DNA of 64,000 nt from Rouxiella aceris (GCF_012933545.1 NZ_JAADJU010000015.1:1-64000), one strand, 5' to 3'; shown: positions 1 to 9,812, numbered from the stretch's first letter. Program-made: numbers and translations. The notes: generated by a model not told the origin, from the letters alone.

Positions 1-191
1 ACGGCGCCGCGCGAAGAGGAGGGAGACGTTTTTGGCTCCCGACCGAGCAAGGGGACTGCGCAGCAGCGCGGCTCGTGCCACGCTGGGAGTCACTGAAACA
101 TAGCCGGTAATAGGCAGCAGACGCATCAAAGACACCAAAAGGCCCAGGATTGTTAAGGAGCGGGCCAGCGCTCCTTAACTCGGTTCGGCAC
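1..191 (+). repeat. Family A structured repeat, copy A1
   Basis: First of five 191-bp copies that all begin ACGGCGCCGCGCGAAG and end near CGGTTCGGCAC. The window opens at the element's first base, so upstream flank is unseen. It carries the same three hairpins as the other copies, including the 11-bp 3' stem GTTAAGGAGCG / CGCTCCTTAAC. Short open frames inside the copies are in register only because the copies are nearly identical. I read the element as non-coding. Confidence 0.85.
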
Positions 192-319
192 AGCGGGTTA
201 AGCTGCCCCCGCAATTATAAAACCGAAACAATTTCTCTAAAGCTAATGGTCTTTTAAGACAAAAATTGTCATTTAAGCCAAACCGGCACTGTTTACATAG
301 TTGACTGGCACATTCAGAG

Positions 320-510
320 ACGGCGCCGCGCGAAGAGGAGGGAGACGCTTTTGGCTCCCGACCGAGCAAGGGGACTGCGGAGCAGCGCGGCTCGTGCCAC
401 GCTGGGAGTGACTGAAACATAGCCGGTAATAGGCAGCAGACGCATCAAAGACACCAAAAGGCCCAGGATTGTTAAGGAGCGGGCCAGCGCTCCTTAACTC
501 GGTTCGGCAC
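320..510 (+). repeat. Family A structured repeat, copy A2
   Basis: 191-bp copy and a good reference unit. Helix 1 is GGGAG (340-344) with CTCCC (355-359) around a 10-nt loop. Helix 2 is CTGC (375-378) with GCAG (382-385) around a triloop. Helix 3 is 471-481 with 488-498, 11 perfect pairs. An A/T-rich C-type segment of about 60 bp lies on each side. Confidence 0.88.
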
Positions 511-540
511 CGCGGGTTAAGTGGCCATTGCAATTATAAA

Positions 541-662
541 ACCGAAACAGCTCCTCTAAAGCCAATTGATTTTAAAATAAAAAATTGCCATTTAAGCTAA
601 AACCCGAAACAGCTCCTCATAGCCCATTGCCTTTTTAAAACCAAAAAATTGCCATTTAAGCC
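541..662 (+). repeat. C-type short repeats, two tandem units
   Basis: Two units of about 60 bp starting CCGAAACAGCTCCTC and ending AATTGCCATTTAAG. They fill the space between copies A2 and A3. Related units follow A1 (about 231-272) and A3 (about 925-980). The same unit is tandemly amplified at 15581-15880. Confidence 0.75.
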
Positions 663-702
663 AAACCGGCACTGTTTACATAGCTAGTTGGCACATTCAG
701 AG

Positions 703-893
703 ACGGCGCCGCGCGAAGCGGAGGTAGACGTTTTTGGCTCCCGACCGAGCAAGGGGACTGCGGAGCAGCGCGGCTCGTGCCACGCTGGGAGTCACTGAAA
801 CATAGCCGGTAATAGGCAGCAGACGAATCAACAACACCAAAAGGCCCAGGATTGTTAAGGAGCGGGCCAGCGCTCCTTAACTCGGTTCGGCAC
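703..893 (+). repeat. Family A structured repeat, copy A3
   Basis: 191-bp copy in the same orientation as A1 and A2. Relative to A2 it has a few substitutions, one of them in the 5' arm of helix 1 (GGTAG instead of GGGAG). Helix 3 is unchanged. Confidence 0.86.
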
Positions 894-1027
894 AGCAGGT
901 TAAGTGGCCACCGCAATTATAAAACCGAAAAAACTCCTCATAGCCCATTGACTTTAAAAAGAAAATTGCCATTTAAGCCCAACTTCTCATAGTCAATAAT
1001 CAGGGTCACCGGCAGCGCAGAACAGGC

Positions 1028-1045
1028 TGTCGGTAATAAGCGACA
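1028..1045. promoter_or_regulatory. GlrR binding box 1 (TGTC-N10-GACA)
   Basis: Exact match to the GlrR consensus TGTC-N10-GACA, about 200 bp upstream of the glmY sigma-54 promoter. Three such boxes are known upstream of glmY in E. coli. Confidence 0.8.
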
Positions 1046-1059
1046 GCATGAACGTTAAC

Positions 1060-1077
1060 CGTCTCTAATTAACGACA
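1060..1077. promoter_or_regulatory. GlrR binding box 2 (CGTC-N10-GACA)
   Basis: Seven of eight conserved bases match the GlrR consensus. It lies 32 bp, about three helical turns, from box 1, so a bound activator would face the same side of the DNA. Confidence 0.72.
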
Positions 1078-1122
1078 TTTAACCTTATGATAAATATATT
1101 AATTTATTTTAAATGACTTGAG

Positions 1123-1140
1123 CGTCTCTTTTTGACGACG
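1123..1140. promoter_or_regulatory. GlrR binding box 3 (CGTC-N10-GACG)
   Basis: Six of eight conserved bases match with the correct N10 spacing. The box is palindromic in its outer bases. It overlaps a small GC hairpin (CGACG / CGTCG) followed by GGTTTTT, which could also act as a weak terminator for the upstream gene. Confidence 0.6.
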
Positions 1141-1246
1141 GTGCGTCGGGTTTTTAAACGAATCTTTAGCCTGCAAGAAGAGCATTTTTCAATCTAAAAA
1201 CTTTATTTCATAATAATAACAATGAATTGTAATAAAACTTTTTAAG

Positions 1247-1268
1247 TTGGCATGTTTCCTGCTATATT
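1247..1268 (+). promoter_or_regulatory. Overlapping sigma-54 and sigma-70 promoters of glmY
   Basis: TTGGCATG...CTGCTA gives GG (1249-1250), exactly ten bases, then GC (1261-1262), the sigma-54 -24/-12 spacing. An extended -10 for sigma-70, TGcTATATT (1260-1268), overlaps the -12 element. The same double promoter arrangement is known at E. coli glmY. A/T-rich DNA between the GlrR boxes and the promoter (about 1180-1245) would suit IHF bending. Confidence 0.82.
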
Positions 1269-1274
1269 CTTGTC

Positions 1275-1460
1275 AGTTGCTCATTCAATCAGTTATAAAT
1301 GCCTTGGCGGCTTGTCCGTTATTTGCGCTCATAACATCCGAATGACGCCACAGAAAAGGTGCCTATCGTTCACCAGACCGATATCGTTGCTTCGGCAATC
1401 TTATCAAGCATCGAACGACACGTTGAGTGAGGCACCACCTCTTCAGTCCGGCAGACTCTC
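1275..1460 (+). ncRNA. glmY: GlmY small RNA
   Basis: The predicted transcript starts AGTTGCTCATTCA, close to the 5' end of E. coli GlmY, and lies in the conserved place directly upstream of glrK. GlmY binds the adaptor RapZ, sparing GlmZ from RNase E cleavage and thereby raising glmS translation for glucosamine-6-phosphate synthesis. The 5' end is placed about 13 bases after the sigma-54 -12 GC. The 3' end is uncertain: E. coli GlmY is about 184 nt before processing, and a strong hairpin (1451-1477) without a U-tract lies just there. An open frame across this region is not a gene. Confidence 0.72.
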
Positions 1461-1477
1461 CCCTGGGGGAGGTCTGC
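1451..1477 (+). terminator. Strong hairpin at the presumed 3' end of glmY
   Basis: Arms GCAGAC + CTCCCC pair with GGGGAG + GTCTGC around a 2-nt loop with one bulge. It is followed by GGGGCGATTC rather than a U-run, so it may be a processing or stability structure instead of an intrinsic terminator. Confidence 0.45.
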
Positions 1478-1674
1478 GGGGCGATTCATTAACTCCCTCA
1501 GCTTTATCCTTATCCTTCTGCAAGTTGCGGCTACCTGCGACACTATTTTCTTGCGCATTATCAGCCATTACTGGCCGTTTTTCCTCGTCTCAGCTAGTCT
1601 GGGTGCGATAAATCGACCTGTTACCGCTGTGGCCATAAGCCAGGCTCGGTATCTGCTACTTGATTAACCGTGAG

Positions 1675-3111
1675 ATGATTTCCTTGAAAAAATGGCGTTT
1701 ATTCCCTGGCTCGCTTCGACAGCTGGTGTTAATGGCCTTTCTGCTGGTATTGCTGCCGTTGCTGATTTTGGCGTATCAGGCCTATGAGAGTCTGAATCAT
1801 CTGAGCAAGCAGGCGGCCGAAATCAATCGCACCACCATTGTTGATGCGCGACGTAGTGAGGCGATGACCAGTATTGCTCTCGAAATGGAGCGCAGCTATC
1901 GGCAATATTGCGTCCTTGGCGATGCCTCGCTTTCCACCTTGTACCAGAATCAACGTCGCCAGTATTCACAGATGCTGGATGCCCATGCCTCCGTTCTTCC
2001 TGATGTTCGCTATTATCAAAATTTGCGCGATCTGTTGACTCAGCTTGCGGAATTTAAATGTCAAAATAATGCCCCAGAGGCCGATGCCTCGATGCGACTG
2101 GAGCAGTTCTCGCGTTCCAATGCCGAAATGGTACACGCCACCCGTGAGGTGATTTATTCGCGTGGTCAGCAACTGCAACACGCTATTGCTTCTCGCGGCA
2201 AATTTTTTGGCTGGCAGGCGCTGGTGCTGTTTCTGCTCAGCGGCATGTTGGTGGTGCTGTTTACCCGTATGATTATCGGACCGGTGAAGGGCGTCGAACG
2301 TATGATTAACCGGCTGGGGGAAGGACGAGCGCCTGGCAGTGCCGCTAAATTTCGCGGCCCGAGAGAAATACGCGCGCTGGCCAAGCGTATTATCTGGCTG
2401 AGTGAACGTCTGGCCTGGTTTGAGTCACAACGCCATGAGTTTTTGCGGCATATTTCTCATGAGCTAAAAACACCGCTGGCCAGCATGCGCGAGGGAACCG
2501 AACTCTTGCGCGATGAAGTCGCCGGTCCCTTGACTCTCGACCAGAAAGAGGTGGTAACCATTCTTAATAGCAGCAGCCGTCATCTGCAAACGCTGATTGA
2601 ACAGTTGCTGGATTACAATCGTCGACTGGCCGATGTGGTCACTGATAAAGAGCGGGTCAATCTGCCGGAACTCCTGCAAAGCGTGGCGGCAGCTCATAGT
2701 CTGACCGCACGAAGCAAGGGGATAAATACCGAGATCCACACCGATGCGACAGAATGCTGGGCAGAATCTATTTTATTGATGCGCGTATTGGATAATCTCT
2801 ACTCCAATGCGGTGCACTATGGCGCTGAATCCGGTAACATTTGGCTGCGCAGCTGGCAAGATGGCCCATGTATCATGATTGATGTGGCAAATACCGGCAC
2901 GCCGATCCCCGACGCTGAACGAGCGATGATATTTGAACCCTTTTTTCAGGGCAGCCAACTGCGTAAAGGCGCAGTGAAAGGTAGCGGATTAGGGTTAAGC
3001 ATTGCCAGAGACTGTATAACACGTATGCAGGGTGAACTGAATTTGGTGGAAGTCGACTATGCTGACGTCTGTTTTCGCATTGCGTTGCCATCAGCCGCCG
3101 GAAACCTATAG
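1675..3111 (+). CDS. glrK: Sensor histidine kinase GlrK (QseE/YfhK)
   Basis: Inner-membrane sensor kinase of 478 aa that phosphorylates GlrR in response to envelope cues. Two membrane segments (about residues 17-37 and 179-202) bracket a periplasmic domain; a HAMP-like linker follows. The H-box SHELKTPLASMREG places the phospho-acceptor at His262. The ATPase domain shows LDNLYSNAVHYG (N box), NTGTP and GSGLGLSIARD (G boxes). I chose ATG 1675 because homology to E. coli GlrK begins at the LKKW residues just after it. A TTG at 1660 is a possible alternative with a poor ribosome site. It heads the glrK-qseG-glrR operon directly downstream of glmY, whose promoter the pathway controls. Confidence 0.95.
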   Translation: MISLKKWRLFPGSLRQLVLMAFLLVLLPLLILAYQAYESLNHLSKQAAEINRTTIVDARRSEAMTSIALEMERSYRQYCVLGDASLSTLYQNQRRQYSQMLDAHASVLPDVRYYQNLRDLLTQLAEFKCQNNAPEADASMRLEQFSRSNAEMVHATREVIYSRGQQLQHAIASRGKFFGWQALVLFLLSGMLVVLFTRMIIGPVKGVERMINRLGEGRAPGSAAKFRGPREIRALAKRIIWLSERLAWFESQRHEFLRHISHELKTPLASMREGTELLRDEVAGPLTLDQKEVVTILNSSSRHLQTLIEQLLDYNRRLADVVTDKERVNLPELLQSVAAAHSLTARSKGINTEIHTDATECWAESILLMRVLDNLYSNAVHYGAESGNIWLRSWQDGPCIMIDVANTGTPIPDAERAMIFEPFFQGSQLRKGAVKGSGLGLSIARDCITRMQGELNLVEVDYADVCFRIALPSAAGNL

Positions 3112-3128
3112 CCGAGTATAATTGAACC

Positions 3129-3926
3129 ATGCATAAACGATTTTTTTGCCGCATTGGCTACTTGAAAGCGCAATGGCGGCGGGCAAAACGCCTGCTGGTC
3201 CGGTGCCTGCGCCCGGCAGTGCTGTTAACGCCGGTACTGCTATCCGGTTGTATGCACAACAGCAGCGATCGCTTTTATCAGCCAGTGGAAGATGTGATCC
3301 CCCAGAGCAAAGTGGTGGATTTTCGCATGGCACCCTGTGAAACGCTGTGGATGCTCGATGACAGTAATACCATGAGTAATGGGCTTTACTGGCTGCGGGC
3401 GATGGACTGTGCCGATCGCATGAGTGCGGCCCAGGCGCATTATCAGATCGGCCAGCTCACCTCCGCAGGCTGGGCAAACAATTTCAAGCAAAGCATTTTA
3501 GAGGCAAGTTCCGATGCCGATATCGCACAACGTCGGGTGCTGCTGGACAAAGTGAACGGTTATCGCAGCCAGATCCCGGGAGCCATCCGTCCTTTGCTGG
3601 AACTCTGGCGGGAGCATCAGTCATTGCTGGTGGCCTTTGAGGACGAAAAAGCGCGTAATGCGCGCCAGCAACTCGCCGATCAGGCCCGGTTTGAAGAGAT
3701 GAGCAACGCACAGAAGGTATTGCAAGCCAGTCTGCTGGATACCCGCCGCAAACTGGAAAATTTGACTGATATCGAGCGTCAGCTCTCTTCGCGCAAGCAA
3801 TTGCAGGGGGAGTTGCCCGATAACGACAGTGCGCCAGCCGGCAGTGGTCGCAGCAAAAATGATACTGCCACCGACACCTATGTGCCCGCAAAAGCAACAC
3901 AATCAAAAGCGACGGGAGATAAATGA
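3129..3926 (+). CDS. qseG: Outer-membrane lipoprotein QseG
   Basis: 265-aa protein with a basic N-terminus, a hydrophobic stretch and lipobox LLSGC (about residues 37-41), so it should be lipidated on that Cys. In E. coli QseG sits in the outer membrane and interacts with the QseE/GlrK sensor. The C-terminal half is rich in Gln, Arg and Glu and probably coiled coil (about 165-230), followed by a low-complexity tail. It is longer than E. coli QseG (about 237 aa), mainly at the two ends. The stop overlaps the glrR start as ATGA (3923-3926), indicating translational coupling. Confidence 0.88.
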   Translation: MHKRFFCRIGYLKAQWRRAKRLLVRCLRPAVLLTPVLLSGCMHNSSDRFYQPVEDVIPQSKVVDFRMAPCETLWMLDDSNTMSNGLYWLRAMDCADRMSAAQAHYQIGQLTSAGWANNFKQSILEASSDADIAQRRVLLDKVNGYRSQIPGAIRPLLELWREHQSLLVAFEDEKARNARQQLADQARFEEMSNAQKVLQASLLDTRRKLENLTDIERQLSSRKQLQGELPDNDSAPAGSGRSKNDTATDTYVPAKATQSKATGDK

Positions 3927-5263
3927 CCGTACGAAGAAATGCCAGTTTATTGCTGGTTGACGACGATCCCAGTCTGTTAAAACTGCTGGGCATGCGTCTG
4001 GTAAGCGAAGGTTTTCAGGTCACTACCGCGGCAAGTGGCGAAGAAGCGCTGAAGCTGTTACGTCGTGAACGTATCGATTTGGTGCTCAGCGACTTGCGCA
4101 TGGATGAAATGGATGGCATGGCGCTATTTGCCGAGATCCAGAAGTTTCAGCCTGGTATGCCGGTAATTATTCTTACCGCACATGGCTCGATCCCCGACGC
4201 GGTGGCAGCTACTCAGCAGGGCGTGTTTGGTTTTTTGACCAAACCTGTTGATCGCGATGCCCTGTATAAGGCCATTGACGAAGCGCTGGCGCTGTCCATC
4301 CCTGCCGGCGACGAGAGCTGGCGCGAACATATTGTCACCCGCAGCCCGTTGATGCTGCGCCTGCTCGAGCAAGCCAAAATGGTGGCGCAGTCGGATGTCA
4401 GCCTGTTGATCCAGGGGCAGAGCGGTACCGGTAAAGAGGTGCTGGCGCAGGCCATCCACCGCACCAGTCCGCGCGGCAAAAATGCCTTTATCGCCATTAA
4501 CTGCGGCGCCTTGCCGGAGCAATTGCTGGAATCCGAACTCTTTGGTCATGCCAAAGGGGCCTTTACCGGTGCGGTCAGCAGTCGCGAAGGACTGTTTCAG
4601 GCGGCGGATGGCGGCACACTGTTTCTGGATGAAATCGGCGATATGCCGCTGTCGTTACAGGTCAAGCTGCTGCGCGTTTTGCAGGAGCGTAAAGTGCGTC
4701 CGCTGGGCAGCAACTATGATATTGATGTCAATGTACGCATTATTTCCGCGACGCACCGTGATTTGCCGAAAGCGATGGAAAAAGGCGAGTTCCGCGAAGA
4801 TCTGTTCTATCGTCTTAATGTGGTCAACCTTAAACTGCCGGCGTTAAATGAGCGGGCAGAAGATATTCCTTTGCTGGCCAATCATCTGTTACGCGAAGCG
4901 GCAGGGCGTCATAAACCTTTTGTACGCAGTTTTTCGACCGATGCCATGCGGCGTTTAATGGCCGCCAGCTGGCCTGGCAATGTTCGCCAGTTGGTGAACG
5001 TTATCGAGCAGTGTGTGGCCTTAACTTCTGCGCCAGTCATCAGCGAAGCGCTGGTTGAACAGGCGCTGGAAGGGGAAAATACGGCGCTGCCAACCTTTGT
5101 TGAAGCCCGAAACACCTTTGAATTGCACTATCTGCGCAAGCTTTTACAGATCACTCATGGCAACGTCACGCAGGCGGCGAGGATCGCCGGACGTAACCGT
5201 ACCGAGTTCTACAAACTGCTTTCACGCCATGAACTGGAAGCCAACGATTTTAAAGCGTCATAA
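3923..5263 (+). CDS. glrR: Sigma-54-dependent response regulator GlrR (QseF/YfhA)
   Basis: 446-aa NtrC-type activator. The receiver domain has the acidic pocket DDD (residues 13-15) and phospho-acceptor Asp57 in LVLSDLRM. The central AAA+ domain carries a Walker A (GQSGTGKE), the sigma-54 contact loop GAFTGA and a Walker B ([10 protein letters not shown]). The C-terminal Fis-type helix-turn-helix includes [15 protein letters not shown]. GlrR binds TGTC-N10-GACA boxes; three lie upstream of glmY in this window (1028, 1060, 1123), so the operon encodes the activator of its own neighbour. Start is fixed by ATGA overlap with qseG. Confidence 0.96.
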   Translation: MTVRRNASLLLVDDDPSLLKLLGMRLVSEGFQVTTAASGEEALKLLRRERIDLVLSDLRMDEMDGMALFAEIQKFQPGMPVIILTAHGSIPDAVAATQQGVFGFLTKPVDRDALYKAIDEALALSIPAGDESWREHIVTRSPLMLRLLEQAKMVAQSDVSLLIQGQSGTGKEVLAQAIHRTSPRGKNAFIAINCGALPEQLLESELFGHAKGAFTGAVSSREGLFQAADGGTLFLDEIGDMPLSLQVKLLRVLQERKVRPLGSNYDIDVNVRIISATHRDLPKAMEKGEFREDLFYRLNVVNLKLPALNERAEDIPLLANHLLREAAGRHKPFVRSFSTDAMRRLMAASWPGNVRQLVNVIEQCVALTSAPVISEALVEQALEGENTALPTFVEARNTFELHYLRKLLQITHGNVTQAARIAGRNRTEFYKLLSRHELEANDFKAS

Positions 5264-5758
<495 letters not shown>

Positions 5759-6208
5759 CGCTTTGACGGGCTGGATCTCTCCGGCCCGACGTTTCCCCTG
5801 CGCCTTTCCCTCAGATTTATTGATTACCCCCTCTCTGCCCAGCTGCGACACCTGTCCATTTTTTGCTCAATTTATTATACCGCTTATAATTAGGGCTATT
5901 ATCCCAGCTCATTGATAAACAATAATAAAATTTATTTTGGAATTTGATGAATAAATTTAGGCGCTGTTTTTGATGAATTTTCCGTGCTTTATGTTTGTTT
6001 TATGTAAATAAAATGGGTTTTTTATATGACTATTGACTAAGAATGAGAGTAATATCACATTTTCTTGTTATACCAATCTTAGTTTCTGTCCTATATGTGG
6101 TTTTCACCCATAACAACTATTCCAGGGTGTTATTAAATGACAGCGACCTCCCGATTGGGAAGGAACGACTGCCGCTTTTTTTCGCATAACAGTGAGAAGG
6201 CTTTAGTA
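5759..6208. other. Intergenic region between glnB and the dehydrogenase operon
   Basis: 450 bp. A GC hairpin just after glnB (about 5767-5786, arms GGGCTGGA / TCTCCGGCCC with wobble) may end glnB transcripts. From 5870 on it is A/T-rich with runs of A and T, as expected of a promoter region for the following operon. I find no convincing -35/-10 pair, no RNA gene and no coding frame. E. coli carries hmp near this position; no trace of it is visible. Confidence 0.5.
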
Positions 6209-6748
6209 ATGTCAGACAATGAGCTCCTTGCGCAGGGACAACCGCCTTCGCGAATATCCCGACGCCTGTTTTTAGGCGGCGCCCTTGCCGTCCTATCCGT
6301 GCCGTTAATCAATAAAATGCTGCTCAATCCGGCTTATGCGGCACCTGTTGCCGGATTGCCGCAGGCCAAAAACGATTTTCAGTCGATCTCCCGTTATTTG
6401 ACTGGCCATATGCAGCTGGATGCCACGCTATCCGAGCGTTATTACCAGGCGCTATTGCGTCTGTACCCCGATTTCACCGCTCAGGTTCAGGCGCTGCAGA
6501 GCTTTATCTCCAGTCGCAGCCTGGCCGCCAGCGACCTGCAAAAAGTTCTCGATGTTGAACAACCGGCATTAAGCAAACTTCCGCGCAGTATTTTACAAGC
6601 CTGGTATATCGGCGTGGTGGGTGAGGGCGCGCAAGCTATCTGCATCGCCTATGAGCAGGCGTTAATGAATATCAGCGTGAGCGATCACTTAAACCCTCCC
6701 AGCTACGCTTACGGTGCCTATGGTACCTGGGCTAAAAAACCTGCATAA
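6209..6748 (+). CDS. Gluconate 2-dehydrogenase subunit 3 family (Tat-exported small subunit)
   Basis: 179-aa small subunit of a periplasmic FAD-dependent sugar or sugar-acid dehydrogenase. A twin-arginine signal, SRRLFLGGALAVLSV (about residues 17-31), shows Tat export; in such complexes the folded FAD subunit rides along, having no signal of its own. ATG 6209 is chosen because GAGAAGG lies eight bases upstream; an ATG at 6137 would add 24 unconserved residues. It is the first gene of a three-gene operon (12-bp gaps) with the GMC subunit and cytochrome c. Substrate (gluconate, 2-ketogluconate, sorbitol or glucose) cannot be told from sequence. Confidence 0.88.
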   Translation: MSDNELLAQGQPPSRISRRLFLGGALAVLSVPLINKMLLNPAYAAPVAGLPQAKNDFQSISRYLTGHMQLDATLSERYYQALLRLYPDFTAQVQALQSFISSRSLAASDLQKVLDVEQPALSKLPRSILQAWYIGVVGEGAQAICIAYEQALMNISVSDHLNPPSYAYGAYGTWAKKPA

Positions 6749-6759
6749 AGGCAAAAAAC

Positions 6760-8361
6760 ATGACTGATAACTATTCTGCCGACGTTGTGGTGATCGGCTC
6801 GGGGATCGTTGGCTCTTTGGTGGCTCACCGTCTGGCCAAACAGGGGATTTCGGTGATTATTCTCGAATCCGGGCCGCGTTTTGATCGCGGTGCCATCACC
6901 GAAAATTTCCGTAATTCGCCGCGCAAAAATGACTTTATGTCGCCTTATCCTTTTTCGCCATGGTCGCCGCACCCGGTGTATAAACCGCAAAGTAACGATT
7001 ATCTGGTGCAGATGGGCCCCTATCCCTATGCCGCTGAATATATTCGCATGGTCGGCGGTACCACCTGGCACTGGGCGGCGCAGGCGTGGCGGGTATTACC
7101 TAATGATATGAAAATCCATACCCTGTACGGTGTCGGTCGCGACTGGCCGATATCTTATGATGAGCTAGAGCCGTTTTATTACGAGGCCGAAGTGAAAATG
7201 GGGGTCTCGGGTGCGCCCAACAACGGCTCTCCACGCAGTCAGCCTTTCCCCATGGAGCCGGTGGCCGAGTCCTGGTTGCAACAGCGTTTTCGCGAGCGTC
7301 TGGCACCGGGCGGCTATGAGGTGATTGTCAATACCACCGCGCGCAATAGCCGCAATTATGATGGTCGTCCTGCCTGCTGCGGCAACAATAACTGCATGCC
7401 TATCTGCCCGATTGACGCGCAGTATCATGGCGGCATCGCCGCTCAGGCCGCCGAAGACGCAGGGGCAAAACTGATTGCCAATGCCGTGGTCTATCGCCTT
7501 GAGCACGATGAGAAAGGGCGCATTGTCGCTGCGCATTATTACGATCCCGACAAAGGCACGCATAAAGTCACGGCGAAGAACTTTGTGCTGGCCGCCAACG
7601 GCATTGAAAGCCCGAAATTGTTACTGTTATCAGCCAGCGACAAATATCCACAGGGGCTGGCCAACAGCTCAGGTACGGTCGGTCGCAATCTAATGGATCA
7701 CCCCAGCAACTCTCTGACCTTTGATTGCGACGAGCCGCTGTGGCCGGGGCGTGGTCCCATGAGCCCGGGATCGATCAATAGCCTGCGCGATGGTGCCTTC
7801 CGCTCAGACTATGCCTCTTTCCGTATCGATATCTCCAACGCCTCTCAGGTGTTGTCGGCCACCAGTGCCTTGCTGGCGGAAGGGGTTTACGGTATTGATT
7901 TGGATAAACAAATCAACTATCGCGCCGCCCATCAGATGAGTTTGAAAAATGTTATGGAGTTGCTGCCCGATCCTGAAAACCGCGTGGTATTAAGCGACCG
8001 TAAAGATGCGCTGGGTATTCCCACTCCGGGCGTGATTTACCATATGAGTGACTATGTACATAAAGGCATGGCGCGGGCGGTGGAAGAGTACACCAAGATT
8101 GCCAAATTAATGGGCGGCAGCAATCTGCGCTTTAGCAAGCCCGGCATTTATGGCAACAACCAGCATATAACCGGCACCATGAGTATGGGCAACGATCCTC
8201 ATGATTCGGTGGTCGACGCCTTTGGCCGCTGCCACGATCACGAAAATCTGTTTATTGCCAGCACCGGCGTGATGCCGACTTCCGCTACCGTTAACTCCAC
8301 GCTTACCGCCGTGGCTTTAGGGTTGCGTACCGCCGATCATCTCGCGAAAACTGCGCTATAG
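6760..8361 (+). CDS. FAD-dependent GMC oxidoreductase, large dehydrogenase subunit
   Basis: 533-aa catalytic subunit. The N-terminal Rossmann motif VVIGSGIVGSLVA (about residues 10-22) binds FAD. A Cys-rich segment ACCGNNNCMPICP (about 204-216) resembles the Fe-S or Cys cluster of enterobacterial gluconate and ketogluconate dehydrogenases. C-terminal GMC signatures include the HITGTMSMG and STGVMPTSATVNSTLT regions, with the active-site His and Asn. No signal peptide is present, consistent with co-export with the Tat small subunit. Electrons should pass to the triheme cytochrome encoded next. Family assignment is firm; substrate is not. Confidence 0.9.
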   Translation: MTDNYSADVVVIGSGIVGSLVAHRLAKQGISVIILESGPRFDRGAITENFRNSPRKNDFMSPYPFSPWSPHPVYKPQSNDYLVQMGPYPYAAEYIRMVGGTTWHWAAQAWRVLPNDMKIHTLYGVGRDWPISYDELEPFYYEAEVKMGVSGAPNNGSPRSQPFPMEPVAESWLQQRFRERLAPGGYEVIVNTTARNSRNYDGRPACCGNNNCMPICPIDAQYHGGIAAQAAEDAGAKLIANAVVYRLEHDEKGRIVAAHYYDPDKGTHKVTAKNFVLAANGIESPKLLLLSASDKYPQGLANSSGTVGRNLMDHPSNSLTFDCDEPLWPGRGPMSPGSINSLRDGAFRSDYASFRIDISNASQVLSATSALLAEGVYGIDLDKQINYRAAHQMSLKNVMELLPDPENRVVLSDRKDALGIPTPGVIYHMSDYVHKGMARAVEEYTKIAKLMGGSNLRFSKPGIYGNNQHITGTMSMGNDPHDSVVDAFGRCHDHENLFIASTGVMPTSATVNSTLTAVALGLRTADHLAKTAL

Positions 8362-8372
8362 GACTGATCATC

Positions 8373-9773
8373 ATGATATTTAAAAAGATTAAGCCTGGTC
8401 AGCAGGTAGCGACATTGCTGGCGTTATTGCTGGGATTTGGCAGCGTCGCGGCACAGGCATCATTAAGCGCCGATCAGCAACAGTTGATTAAAAAAGGGGA
8501 GTATATTGCCACTGCCGGTGACTGCGTGGCTTGCCATTCGGTAGCCGGTGGTCAGCCCTTTGCCGGTGGTCTGGGGTTGGCAACGCCGCTGGGGACCATC
8601 TACTCAAGCAATATCACCCCATCGAAAAGCCACGGCATTGGCAACTACAGCTTTGAGCAGTTTGCCAGAGCAGTGCGCGGCGGGGTACGTGCTGACGGTG
8701 CCAATCTCTATCCGGCGATGCCTTATACTTCTTACGCCAAGATCAGTGACGAAGATATGCAGGCGTTGTACGCCTATTTTATGCAGGGTGTTGCGCCGGT
8801 GGATAGCGCCGCTACGAAAACTGCGCTGCCTTTCCCTTTTAATGTGCGACTGTCGATGGCTGGCTGGAATTTGCTGTTTCTTGATAACCAGCGCTTTGTC
8901 GCCGATGCGGGCAAAAGTCAGCAGATCAATCGCGGGGCTTATCTGGCCGAGGCACTGGAACACTGCAGCACCTGCCATACGCCGCGTAATGCCCTGATGG
9001 CAGAGCAGGGGAGCCAGGCATTGGCTGGCAGTAGTCTGGGTACCTGGTACGCGCCAAATATCACCTCCGATGCGGTAGCGGGCATTGGTAGCTGGAGCGA
9101 TAGCGAGATTGTCGATTATCTGAAGAGCGGTCATGCTGCTGGGAAAGCGCAGGCGGCCGGGCCGATGGCCGAAGCTATCGATCATAGCCTCAGCCATCTG
9201 AGCGACAGTGATTTACAGGCGATTGCTGCCTGGTTAAAACAGACTGCGCCGCAGAGTAGCCCCGGTCAGGCACAGTCCGCCGATAGCTGGGGACAACCGG
9301 CGACTTATCTGGCACAACTGCGTGGTGTGGCGCGTCCCGCCCAGGCTGACAGCATGACCGGCTGGCAGGTGTATGATGGCTATTGCGCCAGTTGCCATCA
9401 GCCAAGCGGCCAGGGCAGTCCCGACGGTGGCTTGCCTTCGCTGCTGCATAACACCGCATTGGGCCATGAAAATGCCGACAATCTGGTCATGGCTATCCTT
9501 AACGGTGTGCAGCGCGGGCCAGAAGTGAAGGATGTGGCGATGCCAGCCTTTGGTCACTTGTTGTCGGACCATCAGGTCGCGGTGTTAAGTAATCAGCTAT
9601 TGCAGCAGTTTGGCAACCCGCAAGTCCAGGTTAGCGAACAGCGGGTAAAAGAGTTGCGTGCAGGAGGTAAAGCTTCTCCGCTACTGGCCATCGCCCAATA
9701 TGCAACGGCTATTGGTGCGGTGGTGGTGGTACTGATTGCTTTCTTCTTCTCGCGGAGAAAACGTCGGCAATAG
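8373..9773 (+). CDS. Membrane-anchored triheme cytochrome c subunit
   Basis: 466-aa electron-transfer subunit that passes electrons from the GMC dehydrogenase to ubiquinone. A Sec signal covers about residues 10-29. Three CxxCH heme sites are visible: CVACH, CSTCH and CASCH, one in each of three cytochrome domains. A C-terminal membrane helix ([10 protein letters not shown]) ends in basic residues RRKRRQ, holding the protein on the periplasmic face of the inner membrane. It follows the GMC gene by 11 bp. Cytochrome c maturation genes would be required elsewhere. Confidence 0.92.
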   Translation: MIFKKIKPGQQVATLLALLLGFGSVAAQASLSADQQQLIKKGEYIATAGDCVACHSVAGGQPFAGGLGLATPLGTIYSSNITPSKSHGIGNYSFEQFARAVRGGVRADGANLYPAMPYTSYAKISDEDMQALYAYFMQGVAPVDSAATKTALPFPFNVRLSMAGWNLLFLDNQRFVADAGKSQQINRGAYLAEALEHCSTCHTPRNALMAEQGSQALAGSSLGTWYAPNITSDAVAGIGSWSDSEIVDYLKSGHAAGKAQAAGPMAEAIDHSLSHLSDSDLQAIAAWLKQTAPQSSPGQAQSADSWGQPATYLAQLRGVARPAQADSMTGWQVYDGYCASCHQPSGQGSPDGGLPSLLHNTALGHENADNLVMAILNGVQRGPEVKDVAMPAFGHLLSDHQVAVLSNQLLQQFGNPQVQVSEQRVKELRAGGKASPLLAIAQYATAIGAVVVVLIAFFFSRRKRRQ

Positions 9774-9812
9774 GGCAGTTATTCTTTCCGGCGGCAGTTT
9801 TCTGTCGCTGGC

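Noticed and set aside
273-916. Repeated 86-aa minus-strand frames inside family A copies
   Set aside because: They are conserved only because the DNA copies are nearly identical. They run through the hairpins and lack ribosome sites, and helix-preserving changes between families break the protein reading.
1252-1611. 119-aa plus-strand frame before glrK
   Set aside because: It overlaps the GlmY promoter and sRNA and shows no protein-family resemblance.
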